Origin: Bradyrhizobium sp. 170
Lineage (GTDB): Bacteria > Pseudomonadota > Alphaproteobacteria > Rhizobiales > Xanthobacteraceae
Direction of reading: 5' to 3'
DNA length: 64,000 nucleotides
NCBI RefSeq assembly: GCF_023101085.1
Contig: NZ_CP064703.1
Location: forward strand, 8,213,501-8,277,500
This document shows, piece after piece, positions 42,908 through 51,903 of this stretch (positions within the stretch are counted from its first letter, which is position 1; every line of letters begins with the position of its first letter). A program made the translations under genes and the position numbers. Under the pieces are notes generated by a model. The model was given only the letters and a program-made list of their open reading frames with translations, was not told the origin of the DNA and searched no databases.

Positions 42908-43035
42908 GTTATTGCGAGGAGCGCGGGATTGTAGGGTGGGCAAAGCGAAGCGTGCCCACCAGCTGATGATCCGGATAGATGGCGGGCACGGCGCAAGAGC
43001 GCCTTTGCCCACCCTACGTTGTCTCGCAATGACGT
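42908..43035. repeat. Bradyrhizobium-type composite palindromic repeat
   Basis: Outer arms TTGCGAG / CTCGCAA and inner arms GTAGGGTGGGCAAAG / CTTTGCCCACCCTAC-like sequence fold into nested hairpins. The inner right half is nearly identical to the element at 46350-46388. Confidence 0.75.
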
Positions 43036-43165
43036 GCGACACAACCGATTTCCGGGATCGCAATATGCATTATCAGCGGGCCTCGGTGACTTATCAGGCG
43101 CGCGCGACTTGGTTACAGTAGTTCCATCAACTTCAACAATCACCTGACACAACGGGAGAGAAACA

Positions 43166-43948
43166 ATGGATCTTGGGATCAAAGGCCGCCGCGCCATCGT
43201 CTGCGCATCGAGCAAGGGCCTGGGGCGCGCCTGCGCCATGGCGCTGGCCAATGAAGGCGTACATGTCACGCTGACTGCACGTGGCGCGGAGGCGCTGAAG
43301 AAGACCGCCGACGAAATCCGCAAAGCCAACCCCGGCGTCACCGTCACCGAGATCGCCGGCGATATCACCACGCCGGCCGGGCGCGAGGCGGTGCTGAAGG
43401 CCTGTCCCGATCCCGATATTCTGATTAACAATGCCGGCGGCCCGCCGCCCGGCGATTTCCGCAACTGGACCCGCGACGACTGGATCAAGGCGATCGACGC
43501 CAACATGCTGACGCCGATCGAACTGATCAAGGCGACGGTGGACGGCATGATGGCGCGGAAATTCGGCCGCATCGTCAACATCACCTCGGCCGCGGTGAAG
43601 GCGCCGATCGATATATTGGGGCTCTCCAACGGCGCGCGCGCCGGCCTCACCGGCTTCATTGCCGGGCTGTCGCGCAAGACCGTGATCAGCAACGTCACCA
43701 TCAATGCGCTGCTGCCTGGACCGTTCGACACCGACCGGCTGCGCGGTGTGGGGAAAGCGGAAGCCGAAAAGCGCGGCATCACGCCGGACCAGGTGTTTGC
43801 CGAGCGCGCCAAGCAAAATCCGGCCGGACGGTTCGGCGAGCCCGATGAGTTCGGCTATGCCTGTGCATTCCTGTGCGGCGACAAGGCCGGATTCATCACC
43901 GGCCAGAATATCCTGCTCGACGGCGGCGCGTTCCCGGGCACGCTATGA
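43166..43948 (+). CDS. Short-chain dehydrogenase/reductase
   Basis: 260 residues with GGGAGAG before the ATG. It has a Rossmann start with S-S-K-G-L-G-R-A near residue 14 (a variant of T-G-x3-G-x-G), N-N-A-G-G at 89, and an unusual active-site region: I-V-N-I-T-S-A near 133, where the classical Y-x3-K tyrosine is not evident (N-G-A-R-A-G-L at that place). The same change occurs in a subgroup of SDRs related to FabG-like 3-oxoacyl reductases. Overlaps the next gene by an ATGA, so the two are coupled. Confidence 0.83.
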   Translation: MDLGIKGRRAIVCASSKGLGRACAMALANEGVHVTLTARGAEALKKTADEIRKANPGVTVTEIAGDITTPAGREAVLKACPDPDILINNAGGPPPGDFRNWTRDDWIKAIDANMLTPIELIKATVDGMMARKFGRIVNITSAAVKAPIDILGLSNGARAGLTGFIAGLSRKTVISNVTINALLPGPFDTDRLRGVGKAEAEKRGITPDQVFAERAKQNPAGRFGEPDEFGYACAFLCGDKAGFITGQNILLDGGAFPGTL

Positions 43949-44949
43949 AGGCTGTCTGGTACGAGCGAGCGGGGCCAGCGCCCGAGGTGCTGACCTATGG
44001 CGAGATGCCGACGCCGGTGGCCGGCCCGGGCGAGGTGCGCGTGCGGCTGGAAGCATCCGGCGTCAATCCCGCCGATGTCGGCCGCCGCGGCGGCGGCTAC
44101 CGGCCGATGGAATATCCGCGCGTCGTTCCGAACAGCGATGGTGCTGGGATCATCGATCAGGTCGGCGACGGCGTCACGCGGCTCAAGGCCGGCCAGCGCG
44201 TCTGGCTGTTCAACGGCCAGCGCAACGGCCGCGCGTTCGGCACGGCGGCCGAGTATATTGCGCTCGCCGAACATCTGGTGACGCCGCTGCCGGACAATTT
44301 GTCGTTTGCGGAAGGCGCCACGCTCGGCATCCCCGCCATGACGGCGTGGACCTGCCTCTACTGCGACGGCCCGATCGTGGGACAGACAGTGCTGGTCACC
44401 GGCGGCGCGGGCGCCGTCGGTCACTATGCCGTGCAACTCGCCAAATGGGGCGGCGCCAAGGTGATCGCGACCGTGAGTTCGGCTGTTAAGGCCGAGCAGG
44501 CGCGGCTTGCCGGCGCGGACCTCGTTATCAATTATAAAAGCGAGGATGTCGTCGCCAAGACGATGGCCTTCACCGGGCAGCTTGGCGTCGACCGTGTCGT
44601 CGATGTCGATTTCGGCGGCAATATCGAGACCACGCTGAAACTGATGGGCATGAATTCGACGATCGCGGTCTACGCCAGCAACGGCAACCGCACGCCCGTC
44701 GTGCCGATGCGCGAGTTGATGGAAAAATGCATCGCGCTTCGCGCGCTGGTGCTGTTCGCACTGCCACAGCCGTTATTGGCTGCAGCGCAGGCGGACATCA
44801 CGAAGTGGCTGTCGGCGGGTCCGCGCATTCACAACGTCGCGGCGCAGTTCGCGCTCTCGGACACTGCGCAGGCACACCTTGCGGTGGAGAAAGGCGACAA
44901 ACTCGGCACCGTTATCGTCGATTGCGCTCGTCTTCTTCCCGTTGGCTGA
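43945..44949 (+). CDS. NADPH:quinone reductase-like MDR protein
   Basis: 334 residues from the ATG overlapping the SDR stop. MDR superfamily without the zinc ligands: an N-terminal GroES-like part with S-G-V-N-P-A-D, and the cofactor-binding V-L-V-T-G-G-A-G-A-V-G-H-Y-A near 150, typical of zeta-crystallin/QOR proteins. It reduces quinones or enones with NADPH. Its 3' end overlaps the convergent DUF3775 gene by 38 bases. Confidence 0.88.
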   Translation: MKAVWYERAGPAPEVLTYGEMPTPVAGPGEVRVRLEASGVNPADVGRRGGGYRPMEYPRVVPNSDGAGIIDQVGDGVTRLKAGQRVWLFNGQRNGRAFGTAAEYIALAEHLVTPLPDNLSFAEGATLGIPAMTAWTCLYCDGPIVGQTVLVTGGAGAVGHYAVQLAKWGGAKVIATVSSAVKAEQARLAGADLVINYKSEDVVAKTMAFTGQLGVDRVVDVDFGGNIETTLKLMGMNSTIAVYASNGNRTPVVPMRELMEKCIALRALVLFALPQPLLAAAQADITKWLSAGPRIHNVAAQFALSDTAQAHLAVEKGDKLGTVIVDCARLLPVG

Positions 44950-45367
44950 CACTGGAGGAATCCGCCGCGGTTCGCTCCTGATCCCAAGTCAGGCCGAACT
45001 CGTCGAGGCCTTGCGCCAGCAAATCTCCGAGCATTGGCTCGCCCAGGAGATAACGCGCGGTGTGACGCTCACGCTGGCCGGCGGCTTCCCTACGCAAATC
45101 CTCCCATTCATCAATGGAGGCGTCGCCACGGCCGAGCCGCATCAGGGCGACCAGATCGACCTTCTCCTCTTCGGAGAGCGCGTTGATGAAGCCGGTGATC
45201 TCACGGATCACCGGATCCTGCCCATTGTCCTGCAGCACATCGATCATGTCGTCATCGGCTGCGTTCGACCCGGAGTCCGGATCAGACGTGGCCTCCTTGA
45301 CGTCGAATTGCCGGGCCTTCTCAATCAAAAACCCGACTTTTTCCGTCGAAATCGCGAGTTCCGGCAT
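44912..45367 (-). CDS. DUF3775 domain protein
   Basis: 151 residues from ATG 45367 with AGGAG upstream; an earlier in-frame start lacks this. The sequence fits DUF3775: E-K-V-G-F-L-I-E-K-A-R-Q-F-D-V-K near residue 9, an acidic middle (D-D-D-M-I-D-V), and L-V-A-L-M-R-L-G-R-G near 77, mostly helical and cytoplasmic. Function unknown. Convergent with, and slightly overlapping, the quinone reductase gene. Confidence 0.8.
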   Translation of the reverse strand: MPELAISTEKVGFLIEKARQFDVKEATSDPDSGSNAADDDMIDVLQDNGQDPVIREITGFINALSEEEKVDLVALMRLGRGDASIDEWEDLRREAAGQRERHTARYLLGEPMLGDLLAQGLDEFGLTWDQERTAADSSSVSQREEDERNRR

Positions 45368-45480
45368 GGCGCGCTCCTGGTGTGATGCCGCGATAACGTT
45401 CCATCGCCCCATCCGATCCATTGCGCCGACCTGCAGAAACCCGCATCTTCGCGGCCAATTACATCAATAAGGAAGCGCCA

Positions 45481-46332
45481 ATGCACTGGACCGTGGGCAG
45501 GGTCAAAATCACGAAGGTCGTTGAAGTTGAAACGGTCGGCAGCACCCGTTTCATCCTTCCGCTCGCGACCAACGAGGAAATCCAGAAACTGCCCTGGCTC
45601 ATTCCGCATTTTGCGACCGGGGAAGGCCGGCTGAAAATGTCGATCCATTCGTTCCTGATCGAAACGCCCACGCGCCGGATCATCGTCGATACCGGGCTCG
45701 GCAACGACAAGCAGGGCCGCAACGTTCCGACCTGGAACAACCGAACGGATCCGTTCCTCGACAGACTGACGGCGGCGGGCTTTCCCCCTGATAGCGTCGA
45801 TACCGTGCTATGCACGCATCTTCATGTCGATCATGTCGGATGGAATACGAGGCTCGTCGATGGCAAATGGGCGCCGACCTTCACCAATGCCCGATACGTG
45901 TTCGGCAAGGCCGAATACGAGCACTGGCGCGACCACAGCGATGCGCCGGACAAGGCGGCCGTGTTCAGTGATTCCGTGCAGCCGATTGCCGATGCCGGCA
46001 AGGCCGATCTCGTCGCCAGCGACGCCCAGCTTGCGGATGAAATCACCCTGATCCCGACACCCGGCCACAGCCCCGGCCATATGAGCGTCCACATCAAGTC
46101 GGACGGCGAGGAAGCCCTGCTGACGGGGGACGTTGCCCACCATCCGTGCCAGATGGCCCATCTCGACTGGTCTTCGACGGCGGATTCCGATCCCCGGCAG
46201 TCGGCCGAAACCCGCCGCGAGCTGTTCTCGCGCTTTACCGACACGCCGACGCTCGTGATCGGCGGGCATTTCAGCGCCGGTCACATCAGGCGTGACGGCG
46301 ATGCGTTCAAGTACATCGCGCTAGGCGACTAG
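45481..46332 (+). CDS. MBL-fold metallo-hydrolase (paralogue 1)
   Basis: 283 residues from ATG 45481. Metal site T-H-L-H-V-D-H-V-G-W near residue 118 (H-x-H-x-D-H), further ligands in P-G-H-S-P-G-H (about 197) and the D-V-A-H aspartate near 218, and a final G-G-H-F. This is the lactonase/arylsulfatase-like MBL subgroup. A second copy of the same type is at 49341, about half identical by eye. Substrate unknown; the neighbouring FAH and GST genes suggest breakdown of a cyclic or aromatic compound. Confidence 0.86.
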   Translation: MHWTVGRVKITKVVEVETVGSTRFILPLATNEEIQKLPWLIPHFATGEGRLKMSIHSFLIETPTRRIIVDTGLGNDKQGRNVPTWNNRTDPFLDRLTAAGFPPDSVDTVLCTHLHVDHVGWNTRLVDGKWAPTFTNARYVFGKAEYEHWRDHSDAPDKAAVFSDSVQPIADAGKADLVASDAQLADEITLIPTPGHSPGHMSVHIKSDGEEALLTGDVAHHPCQMAHLDWSSTADSDPRQSAETRRELFSRFTDTPTLVIGGHFSAGHIRRDGDAFKYIALGD

Positions 46333-46349
46333 CGCCCGACACGCGGGAT

Positions 46350-46388
46350 GGTGGGCACGGCGCAAGGGCGCCTTTGCCCACCCTACCC
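46350..46388. repeat. Short palindromic repeat, second copy
   Basis: Arms GGTGGGCA and TGCCCACC around a GC-rich loop; nearly identical to the right half of the element at 42908-43035. Confidence 0.75.
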
Positions 46389-46485
46389 TGCGCTTTCGGC
46401 AGTTGAATTTCCTGCCCCGCTGTTCCATGAAGCGTACCGAGGTATACCACCGATAAGCCTGATAAACCCTGCAGGGAGTGACAAA

Positions 46486-47328
46486 ATGAAGCTTGTACGT
46501 TACGGCGCCAAGGGCGCGGAAAAGCCCGGCCTGATCGATAAATCCGGCCAGTTGCGCGATCTTTCGGCCCACGTGAAGGACCTCGACGGCGAGGCCTATT
46601 CGCCGGCCGGGCTCGCCAAGTTCGCCGCCCTGGATACCTCAAAACTTCCCGCCGTCGACGGCAAACAGCGCTTCGGCGCGCCGGTTACCGGCATCTCGAA
46701 ATTCGTCGCGATCGGGTTGAACTACAGCGACCACGCCAAGGAAACGGGATCGCCGATCCCGACCGAACCGATCTTCTTCATCAAAGCCAACACCTCGCTG
46801 TCGGGTCCGAACGACGCGGTCGAAAAGCCGCGCGGCTCCACCAAGCTTGACTGGGAAGTCGAGATCGCCGCCATCATCGGCACCCGCGCCAAGTACGTCT
46901 CGGAAGCCGACGCGTTGAACCACGTCGCCGGCTATTGCGTCTGCAACGACGTCTCCGAGCGCAATTTCCAGCAGGAGCGCGGCGGCCAGTGGACCAAGGG
47001 CAAGTCGCACGACACCTTCGGCCCGCTTGGCCCGTGGCTGGTGACCAAGGACGAAATCCCTGACGTGCAGAAGCTCGGCATGTGGCTCGACGTCAACGGC
47101 CAGCGCCGCCAAACCGGCAACACCTCGACCATGATCTTCTCGATGGCGAAATGCATTTCCTATGTCTCGCAGTTCATGACGCTGTTGCCCGGCGACATCG
47201 TCACGACAGGCACCCCGCCCGGCGTCGGTCTCGGCATGAAGCCGCCGACCTTCCTCAACGTCGGCGACGTCGTAACCCTCGGCATCGAAGGCCTCGGCGA
47301 GCAGCGGCAGGAGATCATCGCGGCCTAG
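46486..47328 (+). CDS. Fumarylacetoacetate hydrolase family protein
   Basis: 280 residues from ATG 46486 with GCAGGGAG upstream. The FAH core is complete: G-L-N-Y-S-D-H near residue 76, E-P-I-F-F-I-K near 90, the metal-binding acidic residues in D-W-E-V-E (about 122-126), and late T-G-T-P-P-G-V-G-L-G-M-K-P. These enzymes cleave C-C bonds in beta-diketo acids or act as 2-hydroxyhepta-2,4-diene-1,7-dioate isomerases or ureidoglycolate lyases. The exact reaction is open. Confidence 0.9.
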   Translation: MKLVRYGAKGAEKPGLIDKSGQLRDLSAHVKDLDGEAYSPAGLAKFAALDTSKLPAVDGKQRFGAPVTGISKFVAIGLNYSDHAKETGSPIPTEPIFFIKANTSLSGPNDAVEKPRGSTKLDWEVEIAAIIGTRAKYVSEADALNHVAGYCVCNDVSERNFQQERGGQWTKGKSHDTFGPLGPWLVTKDEIPDVQKLGMWLDVNGQRRQTGNTSTMIFSMAKCISYVSQFMTLLPGDIVTTGTPPGVGLGMKPPTFLNVGDVVTLGIEGLGEQRQEIIAA

Positions 47329-47329
47329 A

Positions 47330-47430
47330 CGTCATACCCCGCGAAAGCGGGGTATCCAGTACGCCGCGGCTTTGGTGAAAGAACCGAACAGCCGCGGCGT
47401 ACTGGATCATCCGCCTTCGCGGATGATGAC
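47330..47430. repeat. Composite palindromic repeat
   Basis: Three nested or adjacent hairpins: ACCCCGC/GCGGGGT around GAAA, an 18-base inverted repeat (47354-47371 with 47390-47407), and ATCATCCG/CGGATGAT. Outer GTCAT/ATGAC ends close it. This is typical of repeats scattered in Bradyrhizobium genomes. Confidence 0.8.
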
Positions 47431-47490
47431 ATCGCGTGGTCGTCATGACCGGGCAAAACAAAGAAGAAAACTTCCAAGGGAACTCCCAGC

Positions 47491-48105
47491 ATGAAACTCA
47501 CCTTCTCCCCCGCCTCGCCGTTCGCCCGAAAAGTGCGCATCGTCGCGATCGAGACCGGCCTGATCGACAAGATCGAATTCATCGCGGCCACGGTCGCGCC
47601 GGGTCAGGCCAACGAAGAATATTCGAAGATCACGCCGCTGAAGAAGTTGCCGGTGCTGATCCTCGACAATGGCGATGTCATTCTCGATTCGTATGTGATC
47701 GTCGAATATCTCGACGAACTCGCCGGCGGCGGCAAACTGATCCCCGCCTCCGGCCCCGAGCGATGGAAGGTCAAGAGCGACCATTCGCTGCTGCAGGGCA
47801 TGCTCGATTCCATGCTGCTGTGCCGCTACGAAGGCATGGTGCGGCCGGAGCCGCTGCGGTGGAAGGCGTGGTCCGACGATCACTGGAACCGCGCGTGGAC
47901 CGGCATGGCGCGCTTCGAGAACAAGGCCGACGTTCTGTCTGGCCCGTTCAACATCGCGCAGATCGGCCTTGTTTGTGTGCTCGGCTATGCCGATTTCCGC
48001 TTTGCCGATTGCGGCTGGCGCAAGGCCTATCCAAAACTCGACGCTTTCCATCAGAAGATGATGGAGCGGCCGTCGGTGAAAATCTCGGCACCGCCGCCGG
48101 CGTAA
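47491..48105 (+). CDS. Glutathione S-transferase family protein
   Basis: 204 residues. Thioredoxin-like N-terminal domain with S-P-A-S-P-F-A-R-K-V-R as the active-site helix (Ser/Cys-type position at residues 6-9), a cis-Pro in K-L-P-V-L near 53 and E-Y-L-D near 72 (glutathione gamma-Glu site). An all-helical C-terminal domain follows. It resembles the YibF/beta-class-like small GSTs used in dehalogenation or isomerisation. It lies between the FAH and serine hydrolase genes. Confidence 0.88.
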   Translation: MKLTFSPASPFARKVRIVAIETGLIDKIEFIAATVAPGQANEEYSKITPLKKLPVLILDNGDVILDSYVIVEYLDELAGGGKLIPASGPERWKVKSDHSLLQGMLDSMLLCRYEGMVRPEPLRWKAWSDDHWNRAWTGMARFENKADVLSGPFNIAQIGLVCVLGYADFRFADCGWRKAYPKLDAFHQKMMERPSVKISAPPPA

Positions 48106-48127
48106 CCACAACAAGGGAGACGGCAGC

Positions 48128-49324
48128 ATGCGCGAGGGTGGCAAACGATTGCGACACCTCGGCTTCGCTGCCGTTTTCATGCTCGGCGCATCCGCCGCAT
48201 CTGCCCAGCTACAGGAATTCTCCACCGGCCAGCGCAACCTCGCCTGCGGCAGCCCGGCCTCCATCGGCGATGGCTGGCCCACCGCGACGCCGGAAAGCGT
48301 CGGCCTTGACGGTGCGCGCCTGTGCGGCATCGCCGCGCGGCTACAGTCCACCAATGCCAACGTTCATGCCGTGATCGTGGTCCGTCGCGGGACGCTCGTG
48401 TTCGAGCAGTACTTCCCGGGCTATGACGAGCCCTGGGGAATGGGCGAAGGGCGGCAGCACGATTTCGATGCGACGACCAAGCACGACATGCGCTCGGTTT
48501 CGAAGAGCGTGATCTCCTTGCTGGTGGGGATCGCAATCGATCGCGAGCTGATCAAGAGCGCCGACGAGCCTGTCGTCAAATTCTTTCCGGACTATTCGGC
48601 GCTGAAAACGGCGGGTTGGGACAACATCACCCTCCGCCATCTCCTCACCATGTCGTCGGGCATTCAGTGGGACGAGAACCGCGCCTGGAAAGATCCTGAG
48701 AACGACGAACCGCATCTCGGCAATGAAGCCGACCCGTTCCGCTACGTCCTGTCGAAGCCGATCGCGGCACCGCCGGACACCGTATGGAATTACAATGGCG
48801 GTGGAACGGACCTGCTCGGCAACATCATCGAGCGTGTATCGGGTAAATCGCTGGACGCTTTTGCGCGCGAGGCCCTGTTCACGCCCCTTGGCATCTCGGA
48901 CTGGGAATGGATGAAGTACCGGAATGAGCATATTGCCGCGGCCGCGGGTCTTCGCTTGCGCCCGCGCGACGCCGCAAAAATCGGCCAGCTCGTGCTCAAC
49001 AAGGGTGCCTGGAACGGCAAGCAGATTGTGTCGTCGAAATGGATCGAGCAATCGGTCACGCCGCGCTTTCAGGCGATCGGCTATTTCGGCGGCCTGTTCT
49101 ATTACGGCCAGCAATGGTGGATGGGTCGCACCTTGTCCGGCGACAAGGATGTGAAGTGGATTGCGGCCCAGGGCCTCGGCGGCCAGCGGATCTTCATCGT
49201 CCCCGAACTCGATCTTGTGGTCATGACCACATCCGGGCTTTATGGCAGCGGCCGGCAAGGTCAGGCCGCGCTCGACATCCTCGCCAACTTCATCATTCCC
49301 TACATCAGGGACAACGCGCGATAA
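48128..49324 (+). CDS. Exported serine hydrolase, class C beta-lactamase fold
   Basis: 398 residues. Signal peptide to about residue 27 (S-A-A-S-A-Q). Penicillin-binding motifs: S-V-S-K (nucleophile Ser and Lys, near residue 125), Y-N-G as the Y-x-N motif (about 224), and a late G-L-G-G-Q in the place of K-T-G. The group contains esterases and 6-aminohexanoate-dimer hydrolase-like enzymes rather than drug-inactivating enzymes. Starts 22 bases after the GST stop. Confidence 0.87.
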   Translation: MREGGKRLRHLGFAAVFMLGASAASAQLQEFSTGQRNLACGSPASIGDGWPTATPESVGLDGARLCGIAARLQSTNANVHAVIVVRRGTLVFEQYFPGYDEPWGMGEGRQHDFDATTKHDMRSVSKSVISLLVGIAIDRELIKSADEPVVKFFPDYSALKTAGWDNITLRHLLTMSSGIQWDENRAWKDPENDEPHLGNEADPFRYVLSKPIAAPPDTVWNYNGGGTDLLGNIIERVSGKSLDAFAREALFTPLGISDWEWMKYRNEHIAAAAGLRLRPRDAAKIGQLVLNKGAWNGKQIVSSKWIEQSVTPRFQAIGYFGGLFYYGQQWWMGRTLSGDKDVKWIAAQGLGGQRIFIVPELDLVVMTTSGLYGSGRQGQAALDILANFIIPYIRDNAR

Positions 49325-49340
49325 TCTAGCCGGGAAAATC

Positions 49341-50210
49341 ATGAGCCTGAAATTTACCGTCGGCGATCTCACCATTCACCGCATCATCGAACAGGAAACC
49401 ACCTTCCTGCCGGCATTGGAAATGCTGCCGGGCCTGACGCCGGAACTGTTGGCGGAGAACCGGGCGTGGATGCGAGATGCCGGTGCGCTCGACGACAAGG
49501 ACGTGCTGATCCTGTGCTTCCAGTCCTATGTGGTGAAGACGCCGCATCACACCATCCTGATCGATAGCTGCATCGGCAACGACAAGCCGCGGCCGCAGCG
49601 GCCGAAATGGAACATGAAGACCGACGACACCTACGCGCGCGGGCTGGCTGCCGCAGGGTTTTCCGTCGGTGACATCGACTACGTCATGTGCACGCATCTG
49701 CATGTCGACCACGTCGGCTGGAACACGCGGCTCGACAATGGCCGCTGGGTGCCGACCTTCCCCAAGGCGCGCTACGTGTTCGACAAGACCGAGTTCGACT
49801 ACTGGACCGAGACCCACGCGAAAACGCCGGTGCCGGCGTTTGGCGACAGTGTGCTGCCGGTCGTCGAGGCGAAACAGGCGGAGATCGTGCGCAGCGACTA
49901 CCAGATCGGCGACCACGCGCGCATCCTGCCGACGCCGGGCCACACGCCCGGCCATGCCGCCTTCACCTTCGGCCGCGGCAAGGACGACGCGGTGTTCTCC
50001 GGCGACCTGATGCATTCGCCGCTGCAGACGCGCTATCCAGAACTGTCCGTGAAGTTCGATGTCGATCAGGTGCAGGCGGCCACGACGCGGCGCAATTTCT
50101 TGGAACGTTACTGCGACACCGATACGCTGTGCTGCACCGCGCATTTCCCCTCGCCTTCGGTCGGAAAAATCCGGCGCAAGGGCAATGGATTTTCCTGCGA
50201 GGCGACATGA
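49341..50210 (+). CDS. MBL-fold metallo-hydrolase (paralogue 2)
   Basis: 289 residues from ATG 49341, 16 bases after the serine hydrolase stop. T-H-L-H-V-D-H-V-G-W near residue 118, P-G-H-T-P-G-H near 200, and the G-D-L-M-H aspartate near 220 match paralogue 1 at 45481, with the same total length and C-terminal A-H-F/G-H-F histidine. The stop overlaps the next start (ATGA). Confidence 0.87.
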   Translation: MSLKFTVGDLTIHRIIEQETTFLPALEMLPGLTPELLAENRAWMRDAGALDDKDVLILCFQSYVVKTPHHTILIDSCIGNDKPRPQRPKWNMKTDDTYARGLAAAGFSVGDIDYVMCTHLHVDHVGWNTRLDNGRWVPTFPKARYVFDKTEFDYWTETHAKTPVPAFGDSVLPVVEAKQAEIVRSDYQIGDHARILPTPGHTPGHAAFTFGRGKDDAVFSGDLMHSPLQTRYPELSVKFDVDQVQAATTRRNFLERYCDTDTLCCTAHFPSPSVGKIRRKGNGFSCEAT

Positions 50211-51010
50211 GCGCGGGCACGCCGACGTTCGAGACGCTTTCGATCGAGCCGGTCGACGAGCATGTGGCGATCATCCGGCTCAACCGGCCGGACGCGTCCA
50301 ACGCGCTCAACACCCGGATGGGACGCGACCTCGTGCGCTATTTCGAGGATGCGGCGCTTGATCCGAAGAGCCTGCGCTGCATCGTCCTGACCGGCACCGG
50401 CGACAAGGCGTTCTGCGCCGGTGGCGATTTGAAGGAGCGCCGCGGCATGACCGACGAGGCATGGACTCGCCAGCACGTCATCTTCGAGCGAATGGTGCGG
50501 GCGCTGATCGACTGCCCGGTCCCGATTATCGGCGCCGTCAACGGCGCGGCCTATGGCGGCGGCTGCGAGATCGCGGGCTGCTGCGATTTCCTCTATGCGG
50601 CAGAGGGCGCGCGTTTTGCCCTGACCGAAGTCACGCTCGGAATCATGCCGGGTGGCGGCGGAACGCAAACCCTGCCGCGGGCCGTCGGCGAGCGCCGCGC
50701 CAAGGAATTGATCCTGACGGGCAAGCCGTTCACGGCAGCGGAAGCCCACGCCTGGGGTCTTGTGAACGAAGTCTTTCCGATATCCGAACTATTGCCGGCG
50801 GCACTGGCGACCGCCTCGCGCATTGCCCGCAACGCGCCGATCTCCGTCCGCCAGGCAAAGCTGTCGATCCATCGCGGCCTGCAACTATCGCTGCGGGACG
50901 GCCTCGCGCTAGAGATCGAGGCCTACAACCGCATGGTCCCGACCGAAGACCGCCGCGAGGGCGTGCTGGCCTTCAACGAGAAGCGGCCGCCGAATTTCAA
51001 GGGGCGGTGA
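50207..51010 (+). CDS. Enoyl-CoA hydratase/isomerase family protein
   Basis: 267 residues from the ATG overlapping the MBL stop. Crotonase fold: oxyanion-hole segments F-C-A-G-G-D-L near 67 and N-G-A-A-Y-G-G-G-C-E near 112, and a catalytic-type Glu in L-T-E-V-T-L-G near 140 with the family's G-I-M-P-G-G-G-G-T-Q. Acts on enoyl-CoA or similar. Last gene of the MBL/serine hydrolase transcript before a repeat element. Confidence 0.9.
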   Translation: MSAGTPTFETLSIEPVDEHVAIIRLNRPDASNALNTRMGRDLVRYFEDAALDPKSLRCIVLTGTGDKAFCAGGDLKERRGMTDEAWTRQHVIFERMVRALIDCPVPIIGAVNGAAYGGGCEIAGCCDFLYAAEGARFALTEVTLGIMPGGGGTQTLPRAVGERRAKELILTGKPFTAAEAHAWGLVNEVFPISELLPAALATASRIARNAPISVRQAKLSIHRGLQLSLRDGLALEIEAYNRMVPTEDRREGVLAFNEKRPPNFKGR

Positions 51011-51016
51011 ACCGAT

Positions 51017-51073
51017 AGCGTTTTCGAGCGAAGCATGCCCTCGGACTTGATCCGGGGGTGGATACCGGTTCGC
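51017..51073. repeat. GCGTTTTCGAGCGAAG-type palindromic repeat
   Basis: The phrase starting at 51018 and ending G-G-A-T-A-C-C-G-G-T-T-C-G-C is the same family as the element at 63779-63821 but carries an inserted segment. An A-rich partner, GAAAACGCGTC, follows near 51118. Confidence 0.65.
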
Positions 51074-51141
51074 ATAGCAATCAAGTTTACGCAGATTGCG
51101 TAGACTTATCTGCGGTAGAAAACGCGTCAAACAAGAACCCA

Positions 51142-51174
51142 GGCTTCGGTTCTGATTCAATCAGAACCGAAGCC
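51142..51174 (-). terminator. 16-bp hairpin after the ogt gene
   Basis: A perfect inverted repeat of 16-base arms around a single C (arms begin GGCTTCGGTTCTGATT). It starts 2 bases past the ogt stop, with TTCTTGTTT following on that strand. Probable terminator. Confidence 0.75.
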
Positions 51175-51176
51175 GC

Positions 51177-51731
51177 TCAATCGAACAGGCTCGGCGTGTG
51201 GTTCACGACCGCGCCTTCGATCGTCAGCATCTTCAATTTCGTCACCACCCCGCCATTGGCGGAGAAGCCGCCGGGCTTGTTGCCGGCCGCCAGCACGCGG
51301 TGGCACGGCACCACGATCGGACAGGGGTTGCGGCCCAGCGCCTGGCCGACATCGCGCGACAGCTCGACGCCGCCGAGTTTCTTGGCGATATCGCCATAGG
51401 TCATGGTCTTGCCCGGCGGAATGGTGCGCGCGATGTCGTAGACGCCGCGATTGAATTCAGGAACGCCGTCGAGATCGAGCACGACGCCGGCGAGGTCGTT
51501 CGGCTTGCCCTCGAGCAGTTCTACAATCCCGTCGATCGCGGCCTGCACGTTCTCGGGCGGCTCTGCCTCGACAAGGTCGTTATGGCGCTGCTGCAGGCGG
51601 GCGCGGGTCTTCTTCTCGTCGCCCATCGGCAACTGCACCGAAATGATGCCGCGCTCGCCCCAAACGATGCCGCAGCGGCCGATCGCGGTGTCGAATATCG
51701 TAAAATGGTGCCCGGTCATGGCTGGCTCCAT
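51177..51731 (-). CDS. ogt: Methylated-DNA-[protein]-cysteine S-methyltransferase
   Basis: 184 residues from ATG 51731 with AGGAG upstream. The active-site motif P-C-H-R-V (Cys near residue 145) is preceded by N-P-C-P-I-V-V and followed by G-N-K-P-G-G-F-S, and the helix-turn-helix region Y-G-D-I-A-K-K-L is present. It repairs O6-alkylguanine directly by a suicide transfer to cysteine. Confidence 0.92.
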   Translation of the reverse strand: MEPAMTGHHFTIFDTAIGRCGIVWGERGIISVQLPMGDEKKTRARLQQRHNDLVEAEPPENVQAAIDGIVELLEGKPNDLAGVVLDLDGVPEFNRGVYDIARTIPPGKTMTYGDIAKKLGGVELSRDVGQALGRNPCPIVVPCHRVLAAGNKPGGFSANGGVVTKLKMLTIEGAVVNHTPSLFD

Positions 51732-51903
51732 AGTCTCCTGTTCAATGCCACCCAGCTTCCTCTTGAGCTCAAATCTAGGCTTGGAGATTATTGCTATCCA
51801 CCCGAAACCTGAGGGAACTTGACGGCATGAACAACTTCCGATGATCTGAGGTTCTCGCCAGCGCCATTCAATGGCTTTTGACCCATCCCCACCTCACGAG
51901 CCC

